Source of the DNA: CAYPNF01 sp964411985
Lineage (GTDB): Bacteria; Verrucomicrobiota; Verrucomicrobiia; Limisphaerales; J093
Assembly: GCA_964411985.1 (NCBI GenBank)
Contig: CAYPNF010000011.1
Coordinates: forward strand, 128,471-192,470
Direction of reading: 5' to 3'
DNA: 64,000 nucleotides
Both the position numbers and the translations under genes were made by a program. The notes beneath the pieces were generated by a model. It worked only from the letters and a program-made list of their open reading frames with translations. It ran no database searches and was not told the origin of the DNA. Numbering within the stretch: the stretch's first letter is position 1; each line of letters begins with the position of its first letter. Positions 46,501 through 54,938 of the stretch are shown here, in pieces.

Positions 46501-49500
46501 AGCGGACAGCTACTATCCGGTGGAGCCCACCTATTGCACCGATGGCAAGGCGGAGGCGAGTCTCAATATTCGCAGTGCCTCCTCCAGCGTCCCGGCCCTT
46601 TCCATCGCCGCCTATGATGCGGTGGCTACCGAAGGTGCAGGCGATTCGGCATCCTTTATCATCATCCGATCGGGCAAAGCCGATGTGGCGTTGACCATCC
46701 CCATCAAGGTGGAGGGGACCGCGCGGCCCGGTATCGACTATGAAGCCTTGCCCGAAAGCGTAACGCTGGCCTCCGGGCAAATGGCGTTGCTGGTTCCTGT
46801 GAGGATTCGCCCTGATTCCTACCTGGACGGAAACACCACTTTGAAGGTGATTCTGCAAACCTCATCGGCCTACACGCTTTCCCAGAGCACCGCCCAGATC
46901 TCGATCATGGACAACGACCTGCCCATGGTAAGGATTACCGCTCTGGATCCCCTCGCTTTGGAGCGTTCGCGGAAGCCTGCCACTCTGCTCGTCACTCGCG
47001 CGGGTGATCTCACCGCGCCTCTTACCGTGCGCTACCTGGTCGGCGGTTCGGGCGTGTCCGGGGTGGATTTCCGGGCTCTACCCGGGTCCGTGACCATTCC
47101 CGCAAACCAGTATTCGACAACCCTTCTCGTCGAACCGCGGGATAACGGTCAGCGCGATCGCGGCGTCACCGTGGATATCCAGTTATCCGATCTGGCCACT
47201 TACAACGTGGGCACTCCTGGTTCGGTGACCGTTTTCATTCAGGACGCGGCGTTGGCGACTCTGGATGTTTCGAGCCCGGACACCGATGCCTCCGAACCTG
47301 CTGACCCGGCCACCGTCACGATCACCCGGACTGGGGACGTCTCCCGGCAGTTGCTCGTGGGCTATCGGCTTGCGGGTCCGGCGTTGCCCTTGGTCGACTT
47401 TGCTGGAATCGGGGACAAGATTGTGATCCCCGCAGGGGTGGACTCGGTCAACGTGACCATCATGCCCATCGACGATCCTTACCGCGAGGATCCGGAGACG
47501 GTGACGTTGGAGATACTGCCTGGTCTCGAGTACAACCTGACGACCAATTTCCAGGCAACCCTGACGATCAACGACAACGATAGCGGCCTTCCTTCCGTGG
47601 GTTTCATGACGCTGGAATCCAGCGGCTTGGAGAGTATCGGAACGACTTCCATCCCGATTCGTGCCAGCGCGGCTCCGGCGGAGGAAACGCCGATCAACAT
47701 CGACTATCGCGTGACCGGCGGCACGGCGATTCAGGGGGTGGACTTCGGCCCCGTGGGGAGCAACGGCGTAGGGCACATGACCTTTGGTGCCACGCTCCAG
47801 TACCTCAAGATTCCCATCATCGACAACACCAATGTGGATGGTCCTCGGACGATCCAGGTGACCCTGTTTGAGCCGTTCTCCTACCTGACGAACGAATTCG
47901 TGACGAACGAAGTGGCGATCACCAACGCTGCGGGCGAACAAACTGGAACCACCAACATCATCGAAACGAACACCGTCATCGTTGGGACTCCCATCAACGG
48001 TTACCTTGAACCTTACCAGGTCCATACTTTCACCATTCTGGACAACGACGGAGCGGTTGTTGATTTGGAGACCGTGAACGGTATCGCCTATGAGGAGGGT
48101 GGCGAGCCGGCGCTGCTTCGGCTGCATCGCTCTGGACCGACCAACCGCGCGCAAGTGATTAAGGTCGCGCTTGGCGGTTACGCCACCTACGGGGCGGATT
48201 ACCATGTTGGGGAGGGCTCGGTCGCTCCCACGACCTTCACCATCCCCATTGGCGATATCGATTTGGATATCCCGATCGTGCCAGTGGACGACCAGGTGCA
48301 GGAGTACATGGAGAGTCTCCAGGTGATGCTGCTTGAGGTGCCCGGAGCGGCCTTTGGGACCAAGACCAACGCGACCGTGAGTATTATCGATAACGATGGC
48401 ACCATGGAGTTCGCCGCCCAGACCTACCACGCCGTGGAAGGGGATGGAATGGCGGAGATCACCGTACGGCGAACCACCGCCACCAACCGGACGGACACCA
48501 TTCGTTTTGCCGCCAGTGCGGGAACGGCGGTGAGCGGCGTGGATTTCGTCGCTACCAACGGGGTCCTGACTTTCTTGCCAGGGCAGACCAGCCAGGTGTT
48601 TCAGGTCGAAGTGCTGGACAACGCGACCGTGGACAATGAGCGCAGCGTGTCGTTGACTCTTTCGGATCCAACGACGGGGGCGCCGATCGGGGGCCAGGCT
48701 TCGGCCACGCTGTTGATCCTGGATAATGAGACCATGATCGAGTTCTCGAAGGCCCTGTTCGAGGTGGCGGAGAATGCGACCAATGCGACCGTCACCGTAC
48801 GTCGCAGCGGAAAAGTCTCTGATACTGCTTCCGTCCTCTACGCGGTCACGAACGATACCGCCATCTCCGGCGTCGACTTTGTCGGTACCAACGGGGTGGT
48901 GAATTTCCTGGCTGGTCAGACGGAAGCCACCTTCAAGGTTCGCATTCTCGACAATGGTCTCATGGAGTCCAACCGCGTGGCGGCCCTCCAACTCTATGAT
49001 CCAACCAACAGTGTGCTCGGTTCGCTTTCGAACGCGACCGTGGTGATTCGGGATGATGAATGTGTGCTGGAGTTTTCCGCCGCCACGACCACGGTTCCTG
49101 AGTTCGGTAGAACCGTCTCGCTCAGCGTCATTCGGCTGGGCAGTTCCATCAACCCAGTCACGGTCTCCTTTGAAACCAGCGACGGGATCGCCTCCTCCGG
49201 TTCCGACTACCAGACCCTAAGTGGAGCCTTGACGTTCCGCGGGGAGACTAACTATCTCTCGCCATCTGGTAATGGGGTGATGCTTTTCGAGCCTGGTGAA
49301 ACGAACAAGACGATTGTTGTCAGGGTCTTTGACGACAATGTGGGGGAGGGGGATGAGGACTTCTACGTCACGCTCCGGAATCCTCGCAGCCTGGTCAAGG
49401 CGCATGCGGATTCAACCGTGCTTGGGACCAATTCGGTCATCGCGGTGACCATCGTGGACGACGAGGTGACCGGCCAGCTCGACTACGCCTTCAACCCGGG

Positions 49501-52087
49501 ATCCGGCGCGAACGGACCCGTATACACCTTGGCGCTCCAGAGTGACGACAAGGTTCTCCTGGGTGGCGCTTTCACACGGGTGGATGGGGTCGATATGTCC
49601 AACCTCGCCCGCCTGCATAGCGACGGTTATCTGGACAGCTTCCTCAATGGCGGAGGTGGTCCCAACGGGAGGGTCCTTGCGATCGCCCTTCAGGCGGACG
49701 GACGCATCCTCGTGGGTGGAGAGTTTACCCAGGTGAACGGAGCTGCTGCCCGATACCTTGTTCGACTCAATGCGGACGGGACCACGGATCCTGGGTTCGC
49801 TGTGACGGTGGACGCGCGGGTCAGGGCCATCGCCGTTCAACCCGATGGGGCGATTCTGCTTGCCGGGGACTTCACCACGGTGGGCGGCGAGAGCCGCGCT
49901 CGCTTGGCGCGGGTGGCGTGGGACGGGACTCTGGATACGCATTTCAATCCTCCAGGGCCAACCGATGGTGAGATCTATACCCTCGCTTTGCAGCCGGATG
50001 GCAAGATCCTGGTCGGTGGGGCCTTCCAGAACATCGTGGGTGTGAAACAACCCTATCTCGGCCGCCTGAACGCGGATGGAACTTTGGACCGCGGTTTCGG
50101 AGTCACCCCGGCCTTGGACGACGTAGTGCGCTCCCTGGCCTTGGATGCAGAGGGTCGCATCCTGGTCGGAGGTGACTTCAAGACGGTGGCGGGTAAGGCG
50201 CGAGCTGGCGTTGCCATGCTTTCCACGAGCGGAGCTCTGGACAGCTCGTTTGACCCGGGCACGGGGGCGGACGCGAGTGTGCGTGGCGTAGGTGTGACTC
50301 TGGACGGCAAAGTGGTGGTGGTGGGCGCCTTTACCAATTTTGCGGGCGTTTCCCTCAACCGGTTCGCCAGGTTGAACCCCAACGGTTCCATAGACACCTC
50401 ATTCGAGAACGGATCCGGGGCCAACGCCATTGTTCACTGCCTGCTATTGCAGCCTGACACGGCGTTTGTCATCGGCGGAGAGTTTACAGAGGTCAACGGC
50501 GTTTCCCGAAGCCGGATCGCCCGCATCCACGGCGATGAGAAGTTCGTCCCGAAGAGCATTCAGTTCTCCGAGTCCAGCTACTCCGTCTCCGAGAACGCGA
50601 CCCAGGCCGTTGTTAAGGTGATTCGCAGTGGAGACTTGGTCTCCGCAGTTTCGGTTGACTACCGCACCGAGGACCTGACAGCTACGGCCGGTGAGGACTA
50701 TGAAACTGCCGCTGGCACGTTGTCTTTCCAGGTTGGCGAAACCGAGAAGGAGTTCACCGTGCGGGTCATGAACGATACGATCGCTCAGGGAGACCGGCAG
50801 CTGCAGTTGTTGCTCACCAACCTGCCTTCCGGCTACACGCGGGTCGCCCGACTGTCCGCCACCTTGACCATTCGGGACGACGAGAGTGCGGTCAGCTTCA
50901 CGAGTGACAAGCAATCCGCGACTGAGAGCGTTGGCACTCTGAACATCCTCGTCCGCCGCTCAGGCTTGGCCACCAACCAGGTCTCGGTGGATTACAGGGC
51001 CATCGACGGTTCTGCGACGAACGGAATCGACTACGTGCTGGCGGATGGCACCTTGGTGTTCAACTCGGGAGAGGCGGAGAAGAACATTCCGGTTGTGGTT
51101 TTGAATAATTCGCTCACCGAGCCTGACCGCAATTTCGTGGTCGAGCTCCTGAACCCGGTCGGAGGGGCGGTGCTGGGCAAACTGAACCAGATCAGCGTCA
51201 CCATTACCGATGACGACCGGCAGCCGACGTATAGCCTGAACATTACCCCGCCGGTGGGCGGCGAGGTCTATCCGGCCTCAGGACCGTATCCGAACGGATC
51301 GGTGCAGACGCTGACGGCGGTGCCGGACTTCGAATACGAGTTCGTGAAGTGGGAAGGCACCACCAATAGCACCCAGAACCCGCTCACGGTGGTGATGAGC
51401 CGCAATTACGACCTCAAGGCGGTCTTCCAACCTCTGGCGGCGACCTACACCTTTGAGCCTCCTTTCGTGGCGACGGACCTGACCAGGCCTCCGTGGTCAA
51501 GCCAGGGCACGCCATGGGTGCTGCAGTCCAGCGTCAGCGCTTCTGGCCAATCAGCGTTGCGATCGGGCGCGATCCTGGATGAGGGGCGCAGCAGCCTTTC
51601 ACTCACTCTTGTGACGCGAGAAGGGGCTGTTTCGTTCTTCGTGAAGGTCAGCAGTGAGCAGCCCTACGACGGACTTGAGTTCCAGATCAATGGCACGCGG
51701 ATGCAGCGGTGGTCCGGCGAGGTGCCTTGGCAGCAGGTCCAGTTCCCGGTTGGGGCAGGCCCGAACACCCTCACTTGGACCTACAGCAAGGATGCCAATT
51801 ACAGTGGCGGCCAGGATGCAGCCTTCTTGGATGACCTCTTCATCCCGTTGGTGAAGCCCGATACCCGGCCCAAGGATTCGAAGCTGGGGATTGCGCAGAC
51901 GGCAACGGGAATCACCATCACCCTCACCGGGACTCCTGGAATAGAGTACATTCTGCAGTCCAGCGAGGATTTAGTGACTTGGACTGACGATTCAACGCAC
52001 CTGGTTACGACCGGGACGGTATCGATTGAGAAGCCGAAACCGGCCGGTCCTGGAGCACGTTTCTATCGTGCGGTGAGCAAACCATAA
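43520..52087 (+). CDS. Giant secreted protein: degenerate metzincin, PKD, 11 Calx-beta and 7 delta-60 repeats
   Basis: ATG 43520 gives a signal-like start (MKRPTLRVVFLLCVAAAA); ATG 43466 in the same frame adds 18 residues. In about 2855 residues the order is as follows. A metzincin-like domain (350-560) keeps a Met-turn FDIMGS (M507) and HANFWDT but reads EQVGFLFNLSH where HExxHxxGxxH belongs. Then come PKD (about 675-765), carboxypeptidase-regulatory-like (765-850), nine Calx-beta modules (855-1985), seven delta-60 repeats (LALQPDGKILVGGAF type, 1990-2340), two more Calx-beta, an InlB-type repeat, a jelly-roll module and the shared tail (YILQSSEDL ... FYRAVSKP). It is probably a non-enzymatic calcium-dependent surface or adhesion protein. 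Confidence 0.88.
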   Translation: MKRPTLRVVFLLCVAAAAIVLVPSRFRSPQTVPAASGPVSASKTELVGNRGLLSVDSLARPHSNSGESLPATRVASKVVTASEGHRDFLDWADRYGHADAQTKAALLTEGRKLAEARRAAMLEEIRSNPENALALATPWQVRRALPEEVTGYLEQPVSGRGSIDTHLASPRKASAGSKTGQGIVRMASIDGATYDAYVYGRRVEMTSVENVPLHGVAIGNSVALSESPLRTLGSAEAKSVLDAGVLPPSCSCQACGGTASSISTAVVLENAGGYFAACSPEHARDLQEAFAQVESRSVTSRRIALHSQSNPTNPPPATLSTNFATQKVLLIPVYFPNDIRIPITYADAAAKLKAAGDFLAENTYNKAGLVPTVAPAVAVGMPKDFYNTGAGGARTLFADAKAAAKLAGFPSEYYDFVLVVHTDMPSYNWSTIAMPKGGVMQETELITFLEQVGFLFNLSHANFWDTRRGRWPDNTNNLPYDITGLIGRETATGPGDDLEFGDMFDIMGSAGGRDTITFGENIDPTAAHFNVVSKWNRDWLPANNVRAVAMSTTNRVYAFDAPTLVDGRSYSLVVSKDAQRDYWISARSRITNSYFVQNGVELHWGLWPQVVYGSAHLIDTTPDTKLGREDSAILVGRTFYDEDNAIAITPIARGGSGVDLWYDVVVNKGPFPSNQPPVVTLTGPSGPVAERASVSLSASATDPNGDRMAYFWDFGDGSFGGNSNAVTHAFTDIGEYVVRCEVSDLRGGMTAKQWVVTVGAPSGHRVSGTIVDSNGKPLQNVRVSNGSVNGTEYGADYQVASTDSEGFFTLVNLANGNYTLTAFRWGYNTIPLNFYNPVGVADADATGLKWVSTPYPRVKVERVNDATAPSSAGSFKFTRTGDATNTALTVFVTLGGTAVNGVDFGPLTNSVSQTNITDTLESGVTRRVYTNFFTVDFATGVFTTNITILPAPSATNGERQVICTIMHPMQFIRMTATETNAVDFPGWEVRTVSGADSYYPVEPTYCTDGKAEASLNIRSASSSVPALSIAAYDAVATEGAGDSASFIIIRSGKADVALTIPIKVEGTARPGIDYEALPESVTLASGQMALLVPVRIRPDSYLDGNTTLKVILQTSSAYTLSQSTAQISIMDNDLPMVRITALDPLALERSRKPATLLVTRAGDLTAPLTVRYLVGGSGVSGVDFRALPGSVTIPANQYSTTLLVEPRDNGQRDRGVTVDIQLSDLATYNVGTPGSVTVFIQDAALATLDVSSPDTDASEPADPATVTITRTGDVSRQLLVGYRLAGPALPLVDFAGIGDKIVIPAGVDSVNVTIMPIDDPYREDPETVTLEILPGLEYNLTTNFQATLTINDNDSGLPSVGFMTLESSGLESIGTTSIPIRASAAPAEETPINIDYRVTGGTAIQGVDFGPVGSNGVGHMTFGATLQYLKIPIIDNTNVDGPRTIQVTLFEPFSYLTNEFVTNEVAITNAAGEQTGTTNIIETNTVIVGTPINGYLEPYQVHTFTILDNDGAVVDLETVNGIAYEEGGEPALLRLHRSGPTNRAQVIKVALGGYATYGADYHVGEGSVAPTTFTIPIGDIDLDIPIVPVDDQVQEYMESLQVMLLEVPGAAFGTKTNATVSIIDNDGTMEFAAQTYHAVEGDGMAEITVRRTTATNRTDTIRFAASAGTAVSGVDFVATNGVLTFLPGQTSQVFQVEVLDNATVDNERSVSLTLSDPTTGAPIGGQASATLLILDNETMIEFSKALFEVAENATNATVTVRRSGKVSDTASVLYAVTNDTAISGVDFVGTNGVVNFLAGQTEATFKVRILDNGLMESNRVAALQLYDPTNSVLGSLSNATVVIRDDECVLEFSAATTTVPEFGRTVSLSVIRLGSSINPVTVSFETSDGIASSGSDYQTLSGALTFRGETNYLSPSGNGVMLFEPGETNKTIVVRVFDDNVGEGDEDFYVTLRNPRSLVKAHADSTVLGTNSVIAVTIVDDEVTGQLDYAFNPGSGANGPVYTLALQSDDKVLLGGAFTRVDGVDMSNLARLHSDGYLDSFLNGGGGPNGRVLAIALQADGRILVGGEFTQVNGAAARYLVRLNADGTTDPGFAVTVDARVRAIAVQPDGAILLAGDFTTVGGESRARLARVAWDGTLDTHFNPPGPTDGEIYTLALQPDGKILVGGAFQNIVGVKQPYLGRLNADGTLDRGFGVTPALDDVVRSLALDAEGRILVGGDFKTVAGKARAGVAMLSTSGALDSSFDPGTGADASVRGVGVTLDGKVVVVGAFTNFAGVSLNRFARLNPNGSIDTSFENGSGANAIVHCLLLQPDTAFVIGGEFTEVNGVSRSRIARIHGDEKFVPKSIQFSESSYSVSENATQAVVKVIRSGDLVSAVSVDYRTEDLTATAGEDYETAAGTLSFQVGETEKEFTVRVMNDTIAQGDRQLQLLLTNLPSGYTRVARLSATLTIRDDESAVSFTSDKQSATESVGTLNILVRRSGLATNQVSVDYRAIDGSATNGIDYVLADGTLVFNSGEAEKNIPVVVLNNSLTEPDRNFVVELLNPVGGAVLGKLNQISVTITDDDRQPTYSLNITPPVGGEVYPASGPYPNGSVQTLTAVPDFEYEFVKWEGTTNSTQNPLTVVMSRNYDLKAVFQPLAATYTFEPPFVATDLTRPPWSSQGTPWVLQSSVSASGQSALRSGAILDEGRSSLSLTLVTREGAVSFFVKVSSEQPYDGLEFQINGTRMQRWSGEVPWQQVQFPVGAGPNTLTWTYSKDANYSGGQDAAFLDDLFIPLVKPDTRPKDSKLGIAQTATGITITLTGTPGIEYILQSSEDLVTWTDDSTHLVTTGTVSIEKPKPAGPGARFYRAVSKP
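49490..50540 (+). repeat. Seven delta-60 repeats inside the giant protein
   Basis: Seven units of about 50 residues each hold a version of V-x-x-[IL]-A-[LV]-Q-x-D-G-x-[IV]-L-[VL]-G-G-x-F. Seven copies would fit a seven-bladed propeller, lying between Calx-beta modules nine and ten. The DNA copies have diverged, so they are old. Confidence 0.85.
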
Positions 52088-52113
52088 AGGCTTACCCTTA
52101 AGGGACTCCAACG

Positions 52114-52150
52114 AACAGCCGGGGCTGCCCAGTCCCGGCTGTTTCTTTTT
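52114..52150 (+). terminator. Intrinsic terminator after the giant protein gene
   Basis: A perfect 10-base stem aacagccggg/cccggctgtt (52114-52123 and 52134-52143) is followed by tcttttt. It separates the giant gene from glgB. Confidence 0.9.
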
Positions 52151-52191
52151 GCGTGCCAAGGAGGGAACGATCTGACAAAAATAGAGCCACC

Positions 52192-54402
52192 ATGATTCTA
52201 AGCCCTGTGGAATTGGAGAGGTTCACCCAAGCGGTACATCGCTCACCACACGATCATCTGGGCATGCATCCCTTGGGAGATGGCACTGGAATCGTCGTGC
52301 GTGCCTATCTTCCGAATGCAGCCGAGGTGGAAATTGTGCCAACCCACGAGAAGGGGAAGCCCTCCTTCAAGCTGAAGAGACTCCACGAGTCCGGGTTCTT
52401 CGAGGGGATTTCCCGCCGGACGGGTCAGGTGTATGCGTACGACTTGGTCATTCGCGATTACGAGGGACGGGAACGGCGGATGCGGGATGCTTATTCCTTT
52501 CTTCCTACCTTGGGGGAGACGGACATGTACCTCTTTGGCCAGGGAACGGAGCGACGGATTTACACTAAACTGGGATCGCACCTACGGCAGTTGGATGGGG
52601 TGCCGGGCGTTAGCTTCGCGGTGTGGGCGCCGAGCGCGCGGCGGGTGAGTGTGGTGGGGGATTTCAACAACTGGGACGGCCGCTACCATCCTATGCGTTC
52701 GCTGGGCGCTTCCGGGGTCTGGGAACTTTTTGTCCCTGGGATTGGGGTCGGGGTTCATTACAAATTCGAGGTCCTCAACGCGCACGGGCAGGTGGTCTTG
52801 AAGACAGATCCCTACGGCACCTTTTTCGAAGTGGCTCCTAAGAATGCTTCGATCGTCTGGAATGTAGACCAATTCCGATGGTCCGACCAGGCATGGCTCG
52901 ACCGACGCGGCCGAGGGAACGTTCTGCGGTCCCCGATGAGCGTCTATGAGGTCCACCTAGGCTCGTGGCGCAAGAAGAGCATTGCCGAATCGTTCGGATA
53001 CAGGGAGTTGGCTCCGATGCTGGCCGACTATGTCAAACGACTGGGCTTTACTCATGTCGAATTGCTCCCGGTGGCGGAGCACGCCTTCTATCCGTCCTGG
53101 GGCTACCAGGTGACTGGTTTTTACGCTCCTACCGGTCGGTTTGGCACACCGGACGATTTTCAGTACTTCGTCAACACGCTCCACGAGCATGGAATTGGGG
53201 TGATTGTTGACTGGGTGCCGGCGCACTTCCCACGTGATGATTGGGCGTTGGCTCGTTTCGACGGCACCGCGCTCTACGAGCATGAGGACCCGCGCCAGGG
53301 GGCTCACCAGGACTGGGGGACCCTGGTCTTCAATTATGGCCGTCACGAAGTGCGCAATTTTTTGACCGCCAACGCCCTGTTTTGGTGTGACAAGTACCAC
53401 ATGGATGGGCTGCGAGTCGAGGCGGTGGCCTCACTGCGTCACCTGGACTACTCCCGAAACCCGGGTGAGTGGATACCCAATAAATACGGAGGACGCGAGA
53501 ATCTGGAGGCCGTGGAGTGCCTGCGAGAGTTTAATCATCTTGTGCATACGGAGTATCCTGGGGTGATCACGGTGGCGGAGGAGTCCACCGCCTGGCCCAT
53601 GGTGACCCGGCCTCCTTATCTGGGGGGCTTGGGCTTTTCCCTGAAGTGGAACATGGGATGGATGCATGACACCCTTGGTTATTTCAAGCGCGACGCCATC
53701 CACCGCAAGTACCATCAGAACGACCTGACCTTTGCCATGCTTTATCACCACAACGAGAACTTTGTCCTTCCGCTCTCGCATGACGAGGTGGTGCACGGCA
53801 AAGCCTCGCTGCTGGGACGGATGCCTGGGGACGACTGGCGGCAATTCGCCAATCTTCGCTGCCTGCTCGGCTACCAATGGGTGTTTCCCGGAAAGAAACT
53901 CCTCTTCATGGGGGGAGAGATCGGCCAGAGAAATGAGTGGAACGCCAATGCCGAGATGGACTGGTGGCTGCTTCAGGCCGGTCCTTACCATAGCGGGCTC
54001 CAGCGTTTCGTTCAGGACCTGAACCGCCTTTATCAATCGGAGCCCGCCCTCTGGGAGGCCGACTATGAACAGCAAGGTTTTCAGTGGGTTGATTGCACAG
54101 ACCATGAGCAGTCCATCCTCTCTTTCGTGCGCCGCAGCCTCCGGGGTTCCGCCGAGTTGGTGGTGATCTTGAATCTGACCCCCATCGTGCGTCAGCACTA
54201 CCGATTGGGTCTTCCCAGTGAGGGCTTCTGGACGGAAGCTTTGAACAGTGACGCGAGTGTCTACGGGGGAAGCAACGTGGGGAACCTGGGAGGCGTTACC
54301 GCGACGCCCATCTCATGTCACGGCCAGCCATGCTCCGCGGTTCTAACACTTCCACCCCTGAGCGTTGTAGTGTTCCGCTCGCCCGGCAAGGCCGAAAAAT
54401 GA
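52192..54402 (+). CDS. glgB: 1,4-alpha-glucan branching enzyme with Glu in place of the nucleophile Asp
   Basis: GlgB makes alpha-1,6 branches in glycogen. ATG 52192 gives 736 residues, the usual length; GTG 52153 is an alternative. The N-terminal carbohydrate-binding domain (HDHLGMHPLGDG), CBM48 (FAVWAPSARRVSVVGDFNNWDG) and GH13 barrel are complete: VYEVHLGSW, HVELLPVAEHAF, the acid/base E463 in VAEEST and D531 in LSHDEVVHGK. The nucleophile loop, normally RVDAVAS, reads RVEAVAS, so E410 stands where E. coli has D405; the spacings to the other two residues (53 and 68) equal those of E. coli. Activity is therefore uncertain. The stop overlaps lspA as ATGA. No other glycogen gene is present. 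Confidence 0.93.
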   Translation: MILSPVELERFTQAVHRSPHDHLGMHPLGDGTGIVVRAYLPNAAEVEIVPTHEKGKPSFKLKRLHESGFFEGISRRTGQVYAYDLVIRDYEGRERRMRDAYSFLPTLGETDMYLFGQGTERRIYTKLGSHLRQLDGVPGVSFAVWAPSARRVSVVGDFNNWDGRYHPMRSLGASGVWELFVPGIGVGVHYKFEVLNAHGQVVLKTDPYGTFFEVAPKNASIVWNVDQFRWSDQAWLDRRGRGNVLRSPMSVYEVHLGSWRKKSIAESFGYRELAPMLADYVKRLGFTHVELLPVAEHAFYPSWGYQVTGFYAPTGRFGTPDDFQYFVNTLHEHGIGVIVDWVPAHFPRDDWALARFDGTALYEHEDPRQGAHQDWGTLVFNYGRHEVRNFLTANALFWCDKYHMDGLRVEAVASLRHLDYSRNPGEWIPNKYGGRENLEAVECLREFNHLVHTEYPGVITVAEESTAWPMVTRPPYLGGLGFSLKWNMGWMHDTLGYFKRDAIHRKYHQNDLTFAMLYHHNENFVLPLSHDEVVHGKASLLGRMPGDDWRQFANLRCLLGYQWVFPGKKLLFMGGEIGQRNEWNANAEMDWWLLQAGPYHSGLQRFVQDLNRLYQSEPALWEADYEQQGFQWVDCTDHEQSILSFVRRSLRGSAELVVILNLTPIVRQHYRLGLPSEGFWTEALNSDASVYGGSNVGNLGGVTATPISCHGQPCSAVLTLPPLSVVVFRSPGKAEK

Positions 54403-54938
54403 TGGGATCGATGACTCTGACTGCAAACGGCAGGATTGTTTTCGTTGCCGGACTCGTGGTGGTGGCTGATCAGCTGACGAAGTTGGTGGTGGCGAAGACT
54501 TTGGATTTCACCGAGCAGAAGATCATTATCGATGGTTTTTTCAAGTTTGTGCACTGGGGGAACACTGGGGCTGCGCTGAGTATGTTCCGCGGCAACAACC
54601 TTCTCCTCGCAGCGGTCTCCATCCTCGCCCTGATCGTTCTCGCACTGAGCCGGCACCACTTCGACTCTGGGACTTTGACCGGTGGGATCGCCCTCGGCTT
54701 GATCTTCGGGGGAACCTTGGGGAATCTCATCGACCGCGTTCGGATTGGGCACGTCGTGGACTTCTTGTACTTCCACATCTACCGGCGGGGTGGGGGAGAA
54801 CTTGGCTTTCCGGCGTTCAATGTGGCAGACAGTGCGATATGTACAGGAGTGGGGCTGCTGTTCCTGCTGGCGTGGCGGCAGGACTCCAAACCCAGACCCA
54901 TTCCTGAGAATCCCGACGCTGAGAACCCAGCTTCTTGA
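54399..54938 (+). CDS. lspA: Lipoprotein signal peptidase
   Basis: LspA is the inner-membrane aspartic protease that cuts prolipoprotein signal peptides. The 179-residue product has four helices, DQLTKLVV near the N-terminus, GNLIDRV (catalytic D112) and FNVADSAI (catalytic D144). The ATG 54399 start overlaps the glgB stop as ATGA; the frame reaching to 54315 inside glgB is not used. Its own stop overlaps miaA (TTGA). The C-terminal tail is proline-rich and disordered. Confidence 0.94.
   Translation: MMGSMTLTANGRIVFVAGLVVVADQLTKLVVAKTLDFTEQKIIIDGFFKFVHWGNTGAALSMFRGNNLLLAAVSILALIVLALSRHHFDSGTLTGGIALGLIFGGTLGNLIDRVRIGHVVDFLYFHIYRRGGGELGFPAFNVADSAICTGVGLLFLLAWRQDSKPRPIPENPDAENPAS

Noticed and set aside
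47183..48991. A 602-codon antisense frame in the giant protein
   Set aside because: It lies opposite Calx-beta repeats; its His/Arg/Gly-rich product reflects the repeats read backwards.
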